The notes: generated from the letters alone by a model not told the origin. A stretch of 64,000 nt of DNA from Bacillus sp. SM2101 (GCF_018588585.1 NZ_JAEUFG010000001.1:1-64000); one strand, 5' to 3'; shown: positions 44,444 through 55,807, counted from the stretch's first letter. A program made the numbers and translations.

Positions 44444-45727
44444 TTAATTGATAAGACTATTTAAATGATGAAAGAAGTTTGGATAGGATACCGATATAGC
44501 CTCATCATTTTGCAAAGTCATCTCTCCTTCACAAATACATCCTGCAATTGCAAGCATCATACCTATCCTATGATCATGATAGCTATCGACACGATCTCCT
44601 GTCAGCTTAGTCGTGCCATTAATAATCATCCCGTCATCAGTTGCAGTAATATCTGCGCCTAGCTTTATTAATTGTGAAACGACTGTATCAATACGATTCG
44701 TTTCCTTAACTTTTAATTCTGCTGCATCTTTAATTACTGTTACACCTTTAGCTTGCGTAGCCATCAGGGCTATGATCGGTATTTCATCTATTAACCTTGG
44801 AATGAGGTCCCCACCGATTTCTATACCTTTTAACTCAGAAGTTGTAATGTTAATATCAGCTACAGGTTCAAAATTTTCCAAACGCTCATTTGTTATATTA
44901 ATATTTGCCCCCATCATGTGTAGCACATCTAAAATCCCAGTTCGTGTCGGATTAACCCCAACGTTTTTTAACGTGATGTTGCTGTTAGGAACAATAGCTC
45001 CTGCTACTAGAAAAAAGGCGGCTGATGATATATCTCCTGGAACTTCAATATTCGTACCCGTTAAAGGCTGTTTACCTTCAATAGATACAGTTAGTCCATC
45101 TTCCTTTACGTCAGCTCCAAATGCTCGTAACATTCGCTCGGAGTGATCTCTTGACTTATGTGGTTCTGTAACAGATGTCACACCATCAGCATGTAATCCC
45201 GCTAGAAGAATGGCAGATTTCACTTGTGCGCTAGCAACTTTAGAAATATAGTGTGTAGGTTTGACATTCCCTCCACGAATTGATAACGGGGTTAATGTTC
45301 CATTTGAGCGCCCATCTATTTGAATTCCCATGTCTTTTAATGGAATAGTAACCCTTCCCATCGGCCTTTTAGCTATGGAATCATCGCCAATTAAACATGC
45401 ATGAAAATCACAGCCTGCTAAAAGGCCAAGTATTAACCTTGTGGTCGTACCCGAGTTTCCTACATTTAATATATCTGAAGGCTCTTTTAACTTTTCGATA
45501 CCCTGTCCTTCTATTTCTACATGATCGTCATTTTGTTTAATGGCAACACCCATTTTGCGAAAACAATCGATTGTACTTAAACAATCATCTCCCGTTAAAA
45601 AATTGTTGATTGTCGTTTTACCATTAGCAATTGCACCAAACATCACTGCACGATGAGAGATTGATTTATCTCCTGGAATATGTAAGGTCCCTAATAAGCT
45701 AGGTACCTTCGTTTTTATCATTTTCAA
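44444..45727 (-). CDS. aroA: 3-phosphoshikimate 1-carboxyvinyltransferase (EPSP synthase)
   Basis: About 427 residues. It joins shikimate-3-phosphate and phosphoenolpyruvate in the aromatic pathway (the gene is called aroE in B. subtilis). Motifs are [25 protein letters not shown] (PEP site, class II-like), [25 protein letters not shown] and ETNRIDTV. The TTG at 45727 has AAGGAG eight bases upstream; ATG at 45721 is the alternative. It is the last gene of the aroC-aroB-aroH-hisC-tyrA-aroA cluster and ends at a strong terminator. Confidence 0.95.
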   Translation of the reverse strand: MKMIKTKVPSLLGTLHIPGDKSISHRAVMFGAIANGKTTINNFLTGDDCLSTIDCFRKMGVAIKQNDDHVEIEGQGIEKLKEPSDILNVGNSGTTTRLILGLLAGCDFHACLIGDDSIAKRPMGRVTIPLKDMGIQIDGRSNGTLTPLSIRGGNVKPTHYISKVASAQVKSAILLAGLHADGVTSVTEPHKSRDHSERMLRAFGADVKEDGLTVSIEGKQPLTGTNIEVPGDISSAAFFLVAGAIVPNSNITLKNVGVNPTRTGILDVLHMMGANINITNERLENFEPVADINITTSELKGIEIGGDLIPRLIDEIPIIALMATQAKGVTVIKDAAELKVKETNRIDTVVSQLIKLGADITATDDGMIINGTTKLTGDRVDSYHDHRIGMMLAIAGCICEGEMTLQNDEAISVSYPNFFHHLNSLIN

Positions 45728-45744
45728 TAGGTTCACTCCTTGTT

Positions 45745-46848
45745 CTATCCGTAATACGTATCGTAGCTGGTATGCTTCGCAAGACAGGAAACTGCTTTAT
45801 TTCGATCTTCCTCCGATTGAAAGCTAAGGCGAAGAACTCCATATATATCCTCTCGTATTTCGATAATACGTATATTCGTAATACTTATTTTCTCCAATGC
45901 CAAATACCCTGTTACCTCAGAGATAATCCCAGGGTAATCGGGTACATCTACATATAAATCATAGAATGACGGTATGGCACCTTTGGCCTTTGCTGGTAAT
46001 GATTCACGAAAACGTTTTGCTGAGGAAAAGTAAGAGAAGATTCCTTCACCATCCTCATTATCAATCATTTTTCGAATTGTTTCCATTTCACTAGTCCAGT
46101 GGTTGAATAGATGTAACAACTCATCCTTATTATGGAGTAAAATGTCACGCCACATCTCCGGATTACTTGATGCTATTCTTGTAATATCTTTAAAGCCTCC
46201 AGCTGCTAGTCTACTTATAAATTCATGTTCATTTTGAAACGTTTCCGCCTGATGTACAAGGCTTGCTGCAATAATATGTGGAAAATGACTAATGACCCCA
46301 GTAATTCTATCATGCTCCTGTGGAGATAAATGAATAAATTTAGCATTTGTACCTTTTAACCACTCCTTCAAATCGTTTACATGTTCAATACCAACATCTT
46401 CAGGTGTAGTTAAAATGTAAAATGCATTTTCAAACAAATGTGCTTTCGCTGCCACTACTCCACTCTTATGAGATCCTGCCATCGGATGCCCACCAATAAA
46501 AGTAACACCTTTTTCACGGAATATTTTCGCTTTTGACACTATAAACTGTTTAGTACTCCCTACATCAGTTACGATAACTGATTTCTTAAACTTATACTGT
46601 GCCATTTGTTCAATTAATATTTCTGTTTGTCTAACAGGGGTCGCAAGAATAATCAAGTCTGCACTATTTACTTCTTGCTCTAAAGATATACCAATTTCAT
46701 CTATGATTCCTAAAGTTTTAGCAAGTTTTAAGTTATGAGTATTAATATCATACCCAATGATTGTTGTTTGTTTATGTGCTTTACTAATTGCTAATCCTAT
46801 TGATCCACCTATAAGACCTAAACCTATAATTAATACTCTTTTATTCAT
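45745..46848 (-). CDS. tyrA: Prephenate dehydrogenase with C-terminal ACT domain
   Basis: 367 residues. An N-terminal NAD-binding domain ([16 protein letters not shown]) and the prephenate-binding helices ([26 protein letters not shown]) convert prephenate to 4-hydroxyphenylpyruvate for tyrosine. A C-terminal ACT domain (from about residue 295, [20 protein letters not shown]) is the likely tyrosine feedback site. AGGTG precedes the ATG. It follows hisC by 16 bp. Confidence 0.95.
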   Translation of the reverse strand: MNKRVLIIGLGLIGGSIGLAISKAHKQTTIIGYDINTHNLKLAKTLGIIDEIGISLEQEVNSADLIILATPVRQTEILIEQMAQYKFKKSVIVTDVGSTKQFIVSKAKIFREKGVTFIGGHPMAGSHKSGVVAAKAHLFENAFYILTTPEDVGIEHVNDLKEWLKGTNAKFIHLSPQEHDRITGVISHFPHIIAASLVHQAETFQNEHEFISRLAAGGFKDITRIASSNPEMWRDILLHNKDELLHLFNHWTSEMETIRKMIDNEDGEGIFSYFSSAKRFRESLPAKAKGAIPSFYDLYVDVPDYPGIISEVTGYLALEKISITNIRIIEIREDIYGVLRLSFQSEEDRNKAVSCLAKHTSYDTYYG

Positions 46849-46864
46849 ATTTAATCACCTATAG

Positions 46865-47968
46865 CTATTTCATGTTAGCAGTCTTATTACTTAACATTTC
46901 ACTTAATATATTTATAATTTCTTCATTCTGTTCTTTTGACCCTATGGTTATACGAACACTCGTAGGAAATCCTAGGGCATTTCCAGACCGAACGATAAAT
47001 CCCCTTTCAAGTAAATATTGAAATATTTCATTACCTTCAGTCTCAAAATCAATTAAAATAAAGTTTCCTTCAGATGGATAATAGCTTAATTGATACTGCT
47101 CACAAAATGTATAGAACTGTTGAAGTCCTTCCTTATTTTTTTGAACACACTGATCAATAAAAGCGTGGTCATCTAAGGATGCTAACGCGGCTGCTTGAGA
47201 CAATCTATTCGTATTAAATGGTTCTCTTCCAGGCTCTATTTTTTGTAATAGTTCTTGATGAGATATACCATAACCAATTCTAAGCGCAGCTAAACCATGT
47301 GCTTTTGAAAAGGTTCTTAAAATTATTAAATTATCGAATGAATCAAGTAATGGAACCGTCTCAGGATAATCGGTTGCGGTTACATATTCGTAATAAGCTT
47401 CATCAATGACTACTAGAACATTATTTGGAACGTTGTTTAAAAATGACAATAGCTTTTCTGAATTGATATATGTTCCTGTAGGATTATTTGGGCTACAAAG
47501 CCAAACAATTTGCGTATGATCATCAATAGCATTAAGCATCTCATCTAAATTATGATGGCCTTCAATTAATGGGACTTCCTTTATTTCAGCACCTTCTATA
47601 ATAGCATTATGGCGATATTGTGGAAATGTAGGTGTTGCCATTACCGTATTTGTACCAGGGCCGAGAAATGCTCTACTTATCACTTGAATCACTTCATCAG
47701 AGCCATTGCCAAATATGAGTTGGGACTCCGCAACACCTAAATGAGTGGCTAATTTTTCTCGTAAGTTCGCAGCGTATCCGTCTGGATATATGGCAAGCGA
47801 AGTTAAGTTATCATGAATGGCACTCTTTACTTTATTTGAACTACCAAATGGGTTTTCATTTGATGCAAGTTTTACAATTTTGTCTAGCCCATACTCTTTC
47901 TGTACCTCTTCTGTCGGCTTACCTGGTTGATATGGCTTTAAAGTAAGAAATTGTTTCTTAATATCCAT
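46865..47968 (-). CDS. hisC: Histidinol-phosphate / aromatic aminotransferase
   Basis: 367 residues, PLP-dependent fold type I. Key parts are the SNENPFG start region, [33 protein letters not shown], the PLP-Lys in [16 protein letters not shown] and the Arg in VRITIG. In Bacillus this enzyme serves both histidine synthesis and the last step of Tyr/Phe synthesis, which explains its place here. Its upstream gap to aroH (about 170 bp) is where the trpEDCFBA genes lie in B. subtilis. ATG at 47968 has GAGGTG ten bases upstream. Confidence 0.95.
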   Translation of the reverse strand: MDIKKQFLTLKPYQPGKPTEEVQKEYGLDKIVKLASNENPFGSSNKVKSAIHDNLTSLAIYPDGYAANLREKLATHLGVAESQLIFGNGSDEVIQVISRAFLGPGTNTVMATPTFPQYRHNAIIEGAEIKEVPLIEGHHNLDEMLNAIDDHTQIVWLCSPNNPTGTYINSEKLLSFLNNVPNNVLVVIDEAYYEYVTATDYPETVPLLDSFDNLIILRTFSKAHGLAALRIGYGISHQELLQKIEPGREPFNTNRLSQAAALASLDDHAFIDQCVQKNKEGLQQFYTFCEQYQLSYYPSEGNFILIDFETEGNEIFQYLLERGFIVRSGNALGFPTSVRITIGSKEQNEEIINILSEMLSNKTANMK

Positions 47969-48137
47969 CTTTTTACACACCTCTTATTGTAAAATTTAAT
48001 ATTAAAAGCACAATTGACCTGCTTTATAATGACAAATATGCGCAAACAATAAACCACCTATAACAGTTTGGTCTATGCCCCCACCTCAAATTGTCAGAAA
48101 TTCGGCAGATCAAAAACAAACAGAAGAAAAAGTACAA

Positions 48138-48506
48138 TTATTTTCTGTCAAATAAATCAGGTCTTAATGCAGTAGCTTTCTCTAAATAAACATGATTTAC
48201 TTCCTCTTGCTCCAAACTAGTATTAATAGTCATCATCACGCGAATACAATGTGATAGAGCATTCGGTACAGTAATTTCCTGCATACACATAACAGGTACA
48301 TACATCCAACCGTCAATATTCCGTAATGCTTTTGCTGGGAAGCTTGCTGTTAAGTCTTCTGTTACTGATATCATAACAGATGCTACATCTGTTGGTATAA
48401 TTTTATTAGATTCAATCATTTCCAATAATAACTTTTCTGTCGCTTTAATGATGTCATTTGCATTATTCTTTTCGACAGTCGTTGCTCCTCTTACCCCACG
48501 AATCAT
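48138..48506 (-). CDS. aroH: Chorismate mutase, AroH type
   Basis: 122 residues, the Bacillus trimeric pseudo-alpha/beta-barrel chorismate mutase. Active-site residues are visible in MIRGVRGATT (Arg7) and in the central and C-terminal stretches CMQEITVPNALSHCIR and HVYLEKATALRPDL. It converts chorismate to prephenate. AAGGAG is seven bases before the ATG; the stop of aroB is two bases upstream. Confidence 0.96.
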   Translation of the reverse strand: MIRGVRGATTVEKNNANDIIKATEKLLLEMIESNKIIPTDVASVMISVTEDLTASFPAKALRNIDGWMYVPVMCMQEITVPNALSHCIRVMMTINTSLEQEEVNHVYLEKATALRPDLFDRK

Positions 48507-48508
48507 AT

Positions 48509-49594
48509 CTACTCTCCTTTCATAAATTTTGATAATAATGCACGTAAAGTTTCGTCCTCAATTGGCTCTATTGCTGGTGTGCCTATCTCTTTTAATAAAA
48601 CAAATCGAACCATCCCAGTGACCGATTTCTTATCATTCTTCATTCGTTTAATTAGACCATCTAATGAAAGTTTACTCGGTATTTCAGTAGGAAATCCGAT
48701 AGACGTCATCAAACTTGTTATTTTAGGAATTTGTAAGTCAATATCATACCGTTCCTCACTTACATATAAAGCAAATAACATTCCAATTGCGACTGCATCA
48801 CCATGCGTAATATTCCCATAGCCTAGTTCAGCTTCAATGGCATGTCCTAGCGTATGGCCAAAATTCAAAAAGGCACGTACACCACTTTCCTTCTCATCAG
48901 AGGATACAATTTCTGATTTTACTTTTATACCAGATATAATGGCATAAATAAGCTTTTCATCTTTCAATTCCCCAATCGTATTTACATTTAATACTAACCA
49001 TTCAAAAAATGTTGCATCATGTATAAGTGCGTGCTTTATGACTTCAGCATAGCCAGATCTTTTTTCTATCTCCGGTAATGAAGATAAAAAATCTATATCA
49101 TATAATACAGCTTCAGGTTGGTAAAAAGAACCAATCATATTTTTTCCTAAAGGATGATTGATTGCGACTTTCCCTCCTACAGCACTATCATGAGCTAATA
49201 AAGTTGTTGGAATTTGTATAAAAGGGATACCTCTCATAAATGTAGCAGCCACGAAACCTGCTAGATCACCAACAACCCCACCACCAAGAGCTATTAAGAG
49301 TGATGACCTATCAAGTCCAAATGTTAATAGCTCTGTATGACAATCGAAATAATTATCAAATGATTTTGCAGCCTCACCACTTGGAATAACTTTATGACCC
49401 AATTCATATTTTTGCCCGATGATGTTTAAAATTTGTCGCAAATATAACTTAGCTACTGTATCATCAGTAATGATAAATAATTTATTTGGTTTAACATTTG
49501 TTTCATCAATACATGATAATAAACGGGTTATAATTCCTTGTCCAACATGTACAGGGTATGATTTTGACTCAGTTGTTACTTTAAGAGTTTCCAT
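48509..49594 (-). CDS. aroB: 3-dehydroquinate synthase
   Basis: 361 residues, NAD- and metal-dependent. Motifs are ALGGGVVGDLAGFVAATFMRG (NAD), AHDSAVGGKVAINHPLGKN, GYAEVIKHALI and NFGHTLGHAIE with the metal-binding His residues. It produces dehydroquinate, the first ring of the shikimate pathway. ATG at 49594 follows AAGGAG by seven bases; the six-codon longer frame would overlap aroC and is rejected. Confidence 0.97.
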   Translation of the reverse strand: METLKVTTESKSYPVHVGQGIITRLLSCIDETNVKPNKLFIITDDTVAKLYLRQILNIIGQKYELGHKVIPSGEAAKSFDNYFDCHTELLTFGLDRSSLLIALGGGVVGDLAGFVAATFMRGIPFIQIPTTLLAHDSAVGGKVAINHPLGKNMIGSFYQPEAVLYDIDFLSSLPEIEKRSGYAEVIKHALIHDATFFEWLVLNVNTIGELKDEKLIYAIISGIKVKSEIVSSDEKESGVRAFLNFGHTLGHAIEAELGYGNITHGDAVAIGMLFALYVSEERYDIDLQIPKITSLMTSIGFPTEIPSKLSLDGLIKRMKNDKKSVTGMVRFVLLKEIGTPAIEPIEDETLRALLSKFMKGE

Positions 49595-49595
49595 A

Positions 49596-50768
49596 TTAAA
49601 ACTCCTTAGCATACTTCCGCATATTCTCTACATTTTCTTTAATAATGTCTATTCGGTCTTGACCAAATTGTTCAATGATTGCATTTGCAAGTTCCCACGC
49701 AACAACAGCCTCTGCAACTACACTAGCAGCTGGAACGGCGCAGCTATCGGATCGTTCAATGCTTGCTGCAAATGTTTCTTTCGTTTCTATATCCACGCTT
49801 TGAAGAGGCTTATATAATGTAGGTATAGGCTTCATTACACCACGAACGACAATTGGCATACCTGTTGTCATTCCACCTTCAAATCCTCCTAAATTGTTCG
49901 TTTTACGTGTATAACCTTCCTGTTGATCCCAATTTATTTCATCATGAACTTTGCTTCCTGGCATTCTGGCAGCTTCAAACCCAATTCCAAACTCCACACC
50001 TTTGAATGCATTGATACTTACAATAGCAGCAGCTATTTTTGCATCTAATTTTCGATCATAATGAACATAACTACCTACTCCCTCAGGCATTCCTTCAACA
50101 ATCACTTCGACAATACCACCGATGGAGTCACCGTTTTCTTTAGCAGTATCAATTGCATTCATCATTTTCTTCTCTGCTTCCTTATCTACACAACGAACGG
50201 GTGAGTCTTCTGTTAGCTGTTGTAATTCTTCAAGCGAATCATACTTCACATTAGAAGCTTTTACACCGCCTATTTCTAATACGTGACCTGCTACCTTTAT
50301 ACCTAATGCTTCAAGCAACTTTTTAGCTACAGCACCAGCAGCTACACGAACAGTCGTTTCCCTTGCTGAAGATCGTTCCAACACATTTCTCATATCTCTA
50401 TGGCCATATTTCATCGCACCTACTAAATCTGCATGACCTGGCCGGGGCTTTGTAATTTTTCGCTTTACATCTTCTTCTTTTATATCTACAAGAGGTTCAG
50501 CTCCCATAATATGCGTCCAATGTTTCCAATCACGATTTTCAACAACTAAGGCTATTGGAGATCCGAGTGTTTTACCGTGTCGTACACCTGAGACAATTTG
50601 AACTTGGTCTTTTTCAATTTGCATTCTTCTTCCACGACCATGTCCTTTCTGTCTTCTTGCTAGTTCAATATTAATATCATCTACTAACAGCTCTAAACCA
50701 GACGGAACGCCTTCTAATATCGTCGTTAATTGTGGGCCATGCGATTCTCCTGCTGTTAAATACCTCAT
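49596..50768 (-). CDS. aroC: Chorismate synthase
   Basis: 390 residues (gene called aroF in B. subtilis). It uses reduced FMN to make chorismate. [15 protein letters not shown] at the start, [42 protein letters not shown] and [16 protein letters not shown] are all intact. ATG at 50768 follows GGGAG by eight bases. First gene of the aromatic cluster; upstream lies a dispersed repeat, with no terminator-like attenuator seen. Confidence 0.97.
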   Translation of the reverse strand: MRYLTAGESHGPQLTTILEGVPSGLELLVDDINIELARRQKGHGRGRRMQIEKDQVQIVSGVRHGKTLGSPIALVVENRDWKHWTHIMGAEPLVDIKEEDVKRKITKPRPGHADLVGAMKYGHRDMRNVLERSSARETTVRVAAGAVAKKLLEALGIKVAGHVLEIGGVKASNVKYDSLEELQQLTEDSPVRCVDKEAEKKMMNAIDTAKENGDSIGGIVEVIVEGMPEGVGSYVHYDRKLDAKIAAAIVSINAFKGVEFGIGFEAARMPGSKVHDEINWDQQEGYTRKTNNLGGFEGGMTTGMPIVVRGVMKPIPTLYKPLQSVDIETKETFAASIERSDSCAVPAASVVAEAVVAWELANAIIEQFGQDRIDIIKENVENMRKYAKEF

Positions 50769-50856
50769 CTTTCTATCTCCCTTCAATCCTTTAAAGCTTT
50801 TATGTGTAACAATATATCATATACAGTAGTTAAAAGGTAGCTTTTTTATCTGTTAA

Positions 50857-51005
50857 GCTCATTTCGTAGCCTTTGTTGTCATTATTACAACATTATAATA
50901 AGGAAGATGAGGTTATTTCTGAACCCCATCTGCGAAAAGATGCCACAAATCTAGTTGTAACAGTTTATAGCTTTTGTTCGGGCAGTAATTAATGCACAAA
51001 CAGCC
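50857..51005 (-). repeat. Dispersed intergenic element between aroC and cheR
   Basis: GCTCATTTCGTAGCCTTTGT at the left, AAGATGCCACAAATCTAG inside, and AATTAATGCACAAACAGCC at the right. About 149 bp, both termini recognisable, minus orientation. Confidence 0.65.
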
Positions 51006-51084
51006 ATCTTTTAAAAAAGAATTCATCAAATTGACGAACTCTTTTCTAGTAATTCTTTATTATCTTGCTTATCTGTTTTCAAAC

Positions 51085-51858
51085 TTAAACCTTACGGTAA
51101 AAAAAGGTATTTTCAGAATCGAATCCGTATTTATTAGGAGTGAAAATTTGTTCAGTACTGCCTACAAAGAAAATACCATCAGTTTGAAGTGAATTAGAAA
51201 ATTTTTGATACAAGTGATCTTTTGCTTCCTCAGTAAAATATATAAGCACATTTCGGCAAACAATTAAATCAAAATTGTTTTCAAACTGATCAGATAGTAA
51301 ATTTTGCTTTTTAAAATGGACTGCACTTTTTATTTCATCTGATAACTTATAATATGCTCTATCTTTACTAAAGTATTTCCTTTTTATTTCTTCTGGTACC
51401 TCCATCAAAGATCGCTCAGGATACAAACCAATTTTAGCTTTTCGAATAACATTTTCATCTAAATCAGTTGCTAATATGGAAAACCTGGAAAGGGGTAAAT
51501 ATTTTGATAGAATCATAGCTATTGTATAAGGCTCTTCTCCTGTAGAACAAGCAGCACTCCATATTTTTAATCGTGAGCGACCATTCAATATTTTAGGCAA
51601 CACTTTTTCTTCAAATATACTCCACCTGTTAGCATTTCGATAAAATTCTGAAACATTAATTGTAATTCTATCTAAAAATTCGTCATATAATTTTTCATCG
51701 CTTCCAAAGGCGCGAAAGAAATCCTGAAAATTTGTAAACCCTCTTTTTTCATACAGAGATGTTAACCTTCTTTTCATTTGTGCTTCTTTATATAGAGATA
51801 AATCAATTCCAGTTTTCCTTTTAATATTTTCTATAAATTGTATGTAATCTCGTGACAT
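51085..51858 (-). CDS. cheR: Chemotaxis protein methyltransferase CheR
   Basis: 257 residues. An N-terminal helical CheR_N domain (to about residue 70) precedes the SAM-dependent methyltransferase domain with SAACSTGEEPYTIAM, the acidic ILATDLDENV and the CRNVLIYF motif. It methylates glutamates of chemoreceptors for adaptation. RBS GAGGAG precedes the ATG. It lies between ndk and aroC, as in B. subtilis. Confidence 0.95.
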   Translation of the reverse strand: MSRDYIQFIENIKRKTGIDLSLYKEAQMKRRLTSLYEKRGFTNFQDFFRAFGSDEKLYDEFLDRITINVSEFYRNANRWSIFEEKVLPKILNGRSRLKIWSAACSTGEEPYTIAMILSKYLPLSRFSILATDLDENVIRKAKIGLYPERSLMEVPEEIKRKYFSKDRAYYKLSDEIKSAVHFKKQNLLSDQFENNFDLIVCRNVLIYFTEEAKDHLYQKFSNSLQTDGIFFVGSTEQIFTPNKYGFDSENTFFYRKV

Positions 51859-51994
51859 ACTTATTACTCCTCTAACATGAACTCAATGGATAGTACTATT
51901 AATTTCGATGTAAATCATAGTAAAGAAATTTCGAGGGGAATCAGCGGCTGGACATTAAAAAGTGAATATTGCAAATCGATTAACGGTAAATGAT

Positions 51995-52022
51995 ATAAAA
52001 ACCAGCCCTATGTGAGCTGGCA
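51995..52022 (-). terminator. Terminator of ndk
   Basis: CCAGC, 9-base loop, GCTGG, then TTTTTAT on the minus strand. This suggests that cheR is transcribed separately from ndk. Confidence 0.75.
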
Positions 52023-52027
52023 ATCAA

Positions 52028-52474
52028 TTAGTATATCCATTCATTTATTAACTTACTATAATCTACTAACTCATCTTCTGTAAAAAACAAATTGACTTCA
52101 CGTTCAGCACTCTCAGGTGCATCAGAACCATGAATGATATTCTTACCTACTGTCAAACCGAAATCTCCACGAATTGTTCCTGAAACAGCATCTTTAGGGT
52201 TAGTTGATCCCATCATTTGCCTAGCAGTTGCAATAACATTATCCCCTTGCCACACCATTGCGAACACAGGACCTGAAGTGATAAAATCTACTAATTCTCC
52301 AAAAAAAGGACGCTCCTTATGTTCAGCGTAATGCTGTTCTGCGAGTTCGGTTGGTATTGCCATTAATTTTGCACCTACAAGTTGAAAGCCCTTTCTTTCA
52401 AATCGTGAAATAATTTCCCCAATTACATTGCGTTGTACTCCGTCTGGTTTTACCATTAAAAATGTTCTTTCCAT
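52028..52474 (-). CDS. ndk: Nucleoside diphosphate kinase
   Basis: 148 residues. It balances NTP pools by phosphate transfer through the active-site His in [19 protein letters not shown]. Other motifs are [16 protein letters not shown] at the start and [25 protein letters not shown] precedes the ATG. It lies directly downstream of hepT. Confidence 0.97.
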   Translation of the reverse strand: MERTFLMVKPDGVQRNVIGEIISRFERKGFQLVGAKLMAIPTELAEQHYAEHKERPFFGELVDFITSGPVFAMVWQGDNVIATARQMMGSTNPKDAVSGTIRGDFGLTVGKNIIHGSDAPESAEREVNLFFTEDELVDYSKLINEWIY

Positions 52475-52576
52475 GACTTTCTTCCACCCCTACAATATTG
52501 TCAAATAGGTTGTCAAATATAGTTCAACCAATCAAAATATTACCACTGTTTCTATAGTTTAGCAACAGTTCTGGGC

Positions 52577-53539
52577 CTAGATTTTTCGTTTTCCTATGTA
52601 CTTTGCTATATTATAAAGGGCTGTTTTTGCTTTACCAGACGGTAAACTATCAAGAACAACAAGAGCTTTTTGTAAGTATTTATCACTTATTTCAATCGAT
52701 CGTTCAATTGCTCCTGATTGCTTTATAAGAGATATAATATGATTCATTTCTTCCTTTGTCGTTTTTGGATTTATGTTTATTATTTCGTTGTAAATTTCTT
52801 TGTTTTCCATTGCAAACAATGCTGGCAGTGTCACATTTCCTTGTTGTAAATCACTACCTGAAGGCTTACCGAGCTGAGCCTCTGTTTCAGTGAAGTCTAA
52901 TACATCATCTGTAATTTGATATGACATTCCAACATAATAACCAAACCAAAATAATGATTCACATATGTCATCATCCGCATTTGCAGCAACTGCTCCTAAC
53001 TGGCAGCTAACTGCAATTAACAACGCTGTTTTCCTTTTAATACGTCTCAAATATGTGCGAAGGTCTTGATGAAAATTATATTTGTCCTTAATTTGTTCAA
53101 TTTCTCCAACACATACCTCAACTATCGCTTTCGATAAAATCTGTTGAGCAGATATATTTTCAACATTAGACATCAGTTCTAATGACCTGGCAAAAATATA
53201 ATCTCCAGTGTACATAGCAATACGGTTATCCCATTTTGCTTTGATCGTTTGTTTTCCTCTTCGTAAGGTAGAATCGTCAATTACATCATCATGAACGAGC
53301 GATGCCATATGAATTAACTCTAATGACATTGCAACGTATTTAATTTGATCTATTTGGTAATCGCCAAATTTACCCCCAAGTAAGACAAAAACTGGGCGAA
53401 TCCGCTTACCCCCAGCCTGTAATAAGTGCAATGATGCCTGACTCAACAGAGGATGTTCAGACTTAATCGACTTTTCTAATTCTTTTTCAACAATATTTAT
53501 ATCAGTATTTAAAAATGAATACATCATTTTTAACTTCAT
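52577..53539 (-). CDS. hepT: Heptaprenyl diphosphate synthase component II
   Basis: 320 residues, trans-prenyl transferase fold. The two Asp-rich motifs are HDDVIDDSTLRRG (FARM) and YQITDDVLDF (SARM), with GGKRIRP for IPP binding. With HepS it makes the C35 side chain of menaquinone-7, the quinone used by the qcr complex encoded at 38-40 kb. ATG at 53539 follows AAGGTG by six bases. Confidence 0.95.
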   Translation of the reverse strand: MKLKMMYSFLNTDINIVEKELEKSIKSEHPLLSQASLHLLQAGGKRIRPVFVLLGGKFGDYQIDQIKYVAMSLELIHMASLVHDDVIDDSTLRRGKQTIKAKWDNRIAMYTGDYIFARSLELMSNVENISAQQILSKAIVEVCVGEIEQIKDKYNFHQDLRTYLRRIKRKTALLIAVSCQLGAVAANADDDICESLFWFGYYVGMSYQITDDVLDFTETEAQLGKPSGSDLQQGNVTLPALFAMENKEIYNEIININPKTTKEEMNHIISLIKQSGAIERSIEISDKYLQKALVVLDSLPSGKAKTALYNIAKYIGKRKI

Positions 53540-53607
53540 GCTCTTCACCTTATTCATAGAAAAAATCTAAAATGTATGTCATATGATATATCTTTTGGCT
53601 AACTTTT

Positions 53608-54309
53608 TCACTTGTACCCTAAGTGCATCGCAGCAACGCCGCCAGTAAATGCTTTATATTCAACTTTGTTAAATCCTGTCTTTTCAAACATTTTCGCTAA
53701 TTCTTTCATTCCTGGAAATTCACGTGCAGATTCCTGCAACCAAGAATATTCTTTGAAGCTTTCTGCAAACAACTTACCAAATATCGGCATAACGAATCGG
53801 AAATATAAATAATACCCTTGACGAAACACAGGTAGTGTCGGTTGAGACGTCTCTAAACAGACAACATTCCCTCCTGGCTTAACCACGCGATACATTTCAT
53901 GAAGAACTTGCATATAATCAGGTACATTCCTTAGTCCAAAACCAATTGTAACATAGTCAAACGAATTATCATCAAAAGGTAATTCCATCGCATTGCCATG
54001 GATAAGGTCAATATTAGTTAAGCCTAAAGAATTAACTTTGTCCTGCCCAATTTTTAACATGTTTTTACTGAAATCTAAGCCAGTTACTTGACCAGTTTTC
54101 CCAACTGCTTCGGCAAGTGCAATCGTCCAATCCCCTGTACCACAACATACATCGAGCGCTTTTGCACCTTCTTGAACATTCATTTTTTTCATCGTTGCTA
54201 CTCGCCATTTAATATGCTTCTTAAAGCTAATAATCGAATTCATCTTATCATAATTATCATGGATTTTCTCAAAAACATGGTGTACACGTTCTTCTTTAGA
54301 TTGTTGCAT
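53608..54309 (-). CDS. menG: Demethylmenaquinone methyltransferase
   Basis: 233 residues, SAM-dependent UbiE/COQ5-type methyltransferase. Motifs are [37 protein letters not shown] (SAM), [10 protein letters not shown] and [10 protein letters not shown]. It performs the last step of menaquinone synthesis at the membrane. It lies between hepS and hepT, four bases after hepS. Confidence 0.96.
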   Translation of the reverse strand: MQQSKEERVHHVFEKIHDNYDKMNSIISFKKHIKWRVATMKKMNVQEGAKALDVCCGTGDWTIALAEAVGKTGQVTGLDFSKNMLKIGQDKVNSLGLTNIDLIHGNAMELPFDDNSFDYVTIGFGLRNVPDYMQVLHEMYRVVKPGGNVVCLETSQPTLPVFRQGYYLYFRFVMPIFGKLFAESFKEYSWLQESAREFPGMKELAKMFEKTGFNKVEYKAFTGGVAAMHLGYK

Positions 54310-54313
54310 AATC

Positions 54314-55138
54314 CTACCCTTCTTCCACTATCTTTTTTACCGTAAAAAAGTTTTCATACATTAGCTGCTCAATTCGATTAGCCATAATATGTTTAATGAT
54401 AGGATTTCCTTCTAACCCTTTGTCTATTAAATTCTTAGTTTGTATGATTTGAGTTTCACACATATGTATTAACTGTGACTTTATACCATCTCTTTTATCA
54501 TGTATATCTTTGTGATTTAATTGAAAGATAACTCTTTTACATGAGTCAAAGAAAAGAGAGTGTTCGTTGTTAAGGAATTTTTTTCTTTCTATCAGAAGCC
54601 TTTTAAATAACAGAAAGTGAGCAGAAATTTCTTTCCAAAATGGTTTGTCAAATAATTCTGATACGTTTTGAAACAATGATGACTCAACAACCTTTAAACT
54701 ATTCATCAGCTCATCTAAAGAATCTAGCTTATTTTCATATAGCTTAATTTTATGCTCGTTAATCATTTTTATAGCGCTTGCTATCGTTGAAATCAATGAA
54801 ATATCCTCAGCTTGTGATAAAATCTTGTAATATAATCCACTATAATAATCACCAGCCAAAATTGTTAGCTGTCGTTCAGTAAGATGGTCACTATGTTTTT
54901 CTTCTACATTTGTAACCGTATCATGGGTATCAAGGGAAATTTGTACAAGCATGATTGCTATCATATATTCAGAAACTGTTTTATTAGATAATTCTAATTC
55001 TTGAAGTACTGAATATAGAAGCAACATTTTATCCTCGTCAATTATAGGTGCATTAATATGCTTAAATAGAAAAGGATAGTGTATCATATCTGTAATTTCT
55101 TCTTTAAATAATGCAACTTTTCCCCAGATGTCTTCCAA
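54314..55138 (-). CDS. hepS: Heptaprenyl diphosphate synthase component I
   Basis: 274 residues, entirely helical, without catalytic Asp motifs. It is the non-catalytic partner that sets chain length and binding for HepT. The [16 protein letters not shown] segment and surrounding helices are typical. A TTG at 55138 with AAGGGTG six bases upstream is the start. First gene of hepS-menG-hepT; an extended -10 promoter lies about 60 bp upstream. Confidence 0.9.
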   Translation of the reverse strand: MEDIWGKVALFKEEITDMIHYPFLFKHINAPIIDEDKMLLLYSVLQELELSNKTVSEYMIAIMLVQISLDTHDTVTNVEEKHSDHLTERQLTILAGDYYSGLYYKILSQAEDISLISTIASAIKMINEHKIKLYENKLDSLDELMNSLKVVESSLFQNVSELFDKPFWKEISAHFLLFKRLLIERKKFLNNEHSLFFDSCKRVIFQLNHKDIHDKRDGIKSQLIHMCETQIIQTKNLIDKGLEGNPIIKHIMANRIEQLMYENFFTVKKIVEEG

Positions 55139-55197
55139 TTAAATCACCCTTGTTTCCCATATATTTACACCGTGCTAATTACTAAATTCCAGTGACC

Positions 55198-55203
55198 ATT
55201 ATA
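55198..55203 (-). promoter_or_regulatory. Extended -10 promoter of hepS
   Basis: On the minus strand TATGTTATAATGG: a perfect TATAAT preceded by TGn, with no good -35 box 17 bp upstream. Confidence 0.5.
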
Positions 55204-55265
55204 ACATAACTTTTAAAGAAATAACTATTTTCTTCGAAACAGTTATACATAGACTTTATTGACAA

Positions 55266-55320
55266 TCGCTTCGCCTTTTTCCCAAAAAGAGATCGTTCTT
55301 TCTAGGAAGCAGCGAAGCGA
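55266..55320. other. Distant inverted repeat upstream of hepS
   Basis: TCGCTTCGC (55266-55274) and GCGAAGCGA (55312-55320) are perfect 9-bp arms, 37 bp apart. It is GC-rich compared with its surroundings. It lies upstream of the hepS promoter; significance unknown. Confidence 0.4.
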
Positions 55321-55361
55321 CATGTTTTGTAATATGTACTTGGTAACAGCTTAATTTAGTT

Positions 55362-55506
55362 ATTTCGTTATTGATTGTGTTCTTCTAACTATGAAAAAAA
55401 CATTTATCATTAGTTCGAAGCACCTTTCTCTTTATAACGATGACACTCATAATTAAGCTAATCTAGTTGAGCTAATTGTTAACATAAGTAACAAAAATGA
55501 GCCTTA
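55362..55506 (+). repeat. Dispersed intergenic element, degenerate copy
   Basis: TTTCGTTATTGATTGTGTTC near the left end and ATAAGTAACAAAAATGAGCC at the right end; the inner part is strongly diverged. It lies between hepS and mtrB. Confidence 0.45.
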
Positions 55507-55561
55507 TCAAAAAAACTAGCAAGAAGGATAATGTTATATAGTAATTTCCTACATACATTTA

Positions 55562-55807
55562 TTATTCTTGTCTGTTTTTGCGTGTTGGCTCTGATTTCAT
55601 TTCGCCATGTTGTGTTTGAACAATAGCATTTCCTCTAATTTTAATTGCAGATGTATGTTCGGTAAATTGAGCAATCATAACTTCTCCATTATCCAGCTTC
55701 TCTGAATGATGAAAACGCGTGTCAGTACCACGGGTAAGTCCGATCACATTCACACCATCTTCAATGGCTTTAATCACAATATAATCACCATTGTTATTTT
55801 TATTCAC
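55562..55807 (-). CDS. mtrB: Tryptophan RNA-binding attenuation protein TRAP
   Basis: 81 residues. It forms an 11-subunit ring that, when loaded with tryptophan, binds GAG/UAG repeats in trp mRNAs and causes termination or blocks translation. The body ([27 protein letters not shown], then [14 protein letters not shown]) is almost the same as B. subtilis TRAP, including the RNA-binding Lys/Arg. GTG start with AGGAGG seven bases upstream. It follows folE in the usual mtrAB operon. Notably, no trp genes are present in the aromatic cluster of this window. Confidence 0.97.
   Translation of the reverse strand: MNKNNNGDYIVIKAIEDGVNVIGLTRGTDTRFHHSEKLDNGEVMIAQFTEHTSAIKIRGNAIVQTQHGEMKSEPTRKNRQE

Noticed and set aside
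44613-45146. 177-codon frame opposite aroA
   Set aside because: It is antisense to a complete EPSP synthase gene whose motifs are all intact; its composition is that of a shadow frame.
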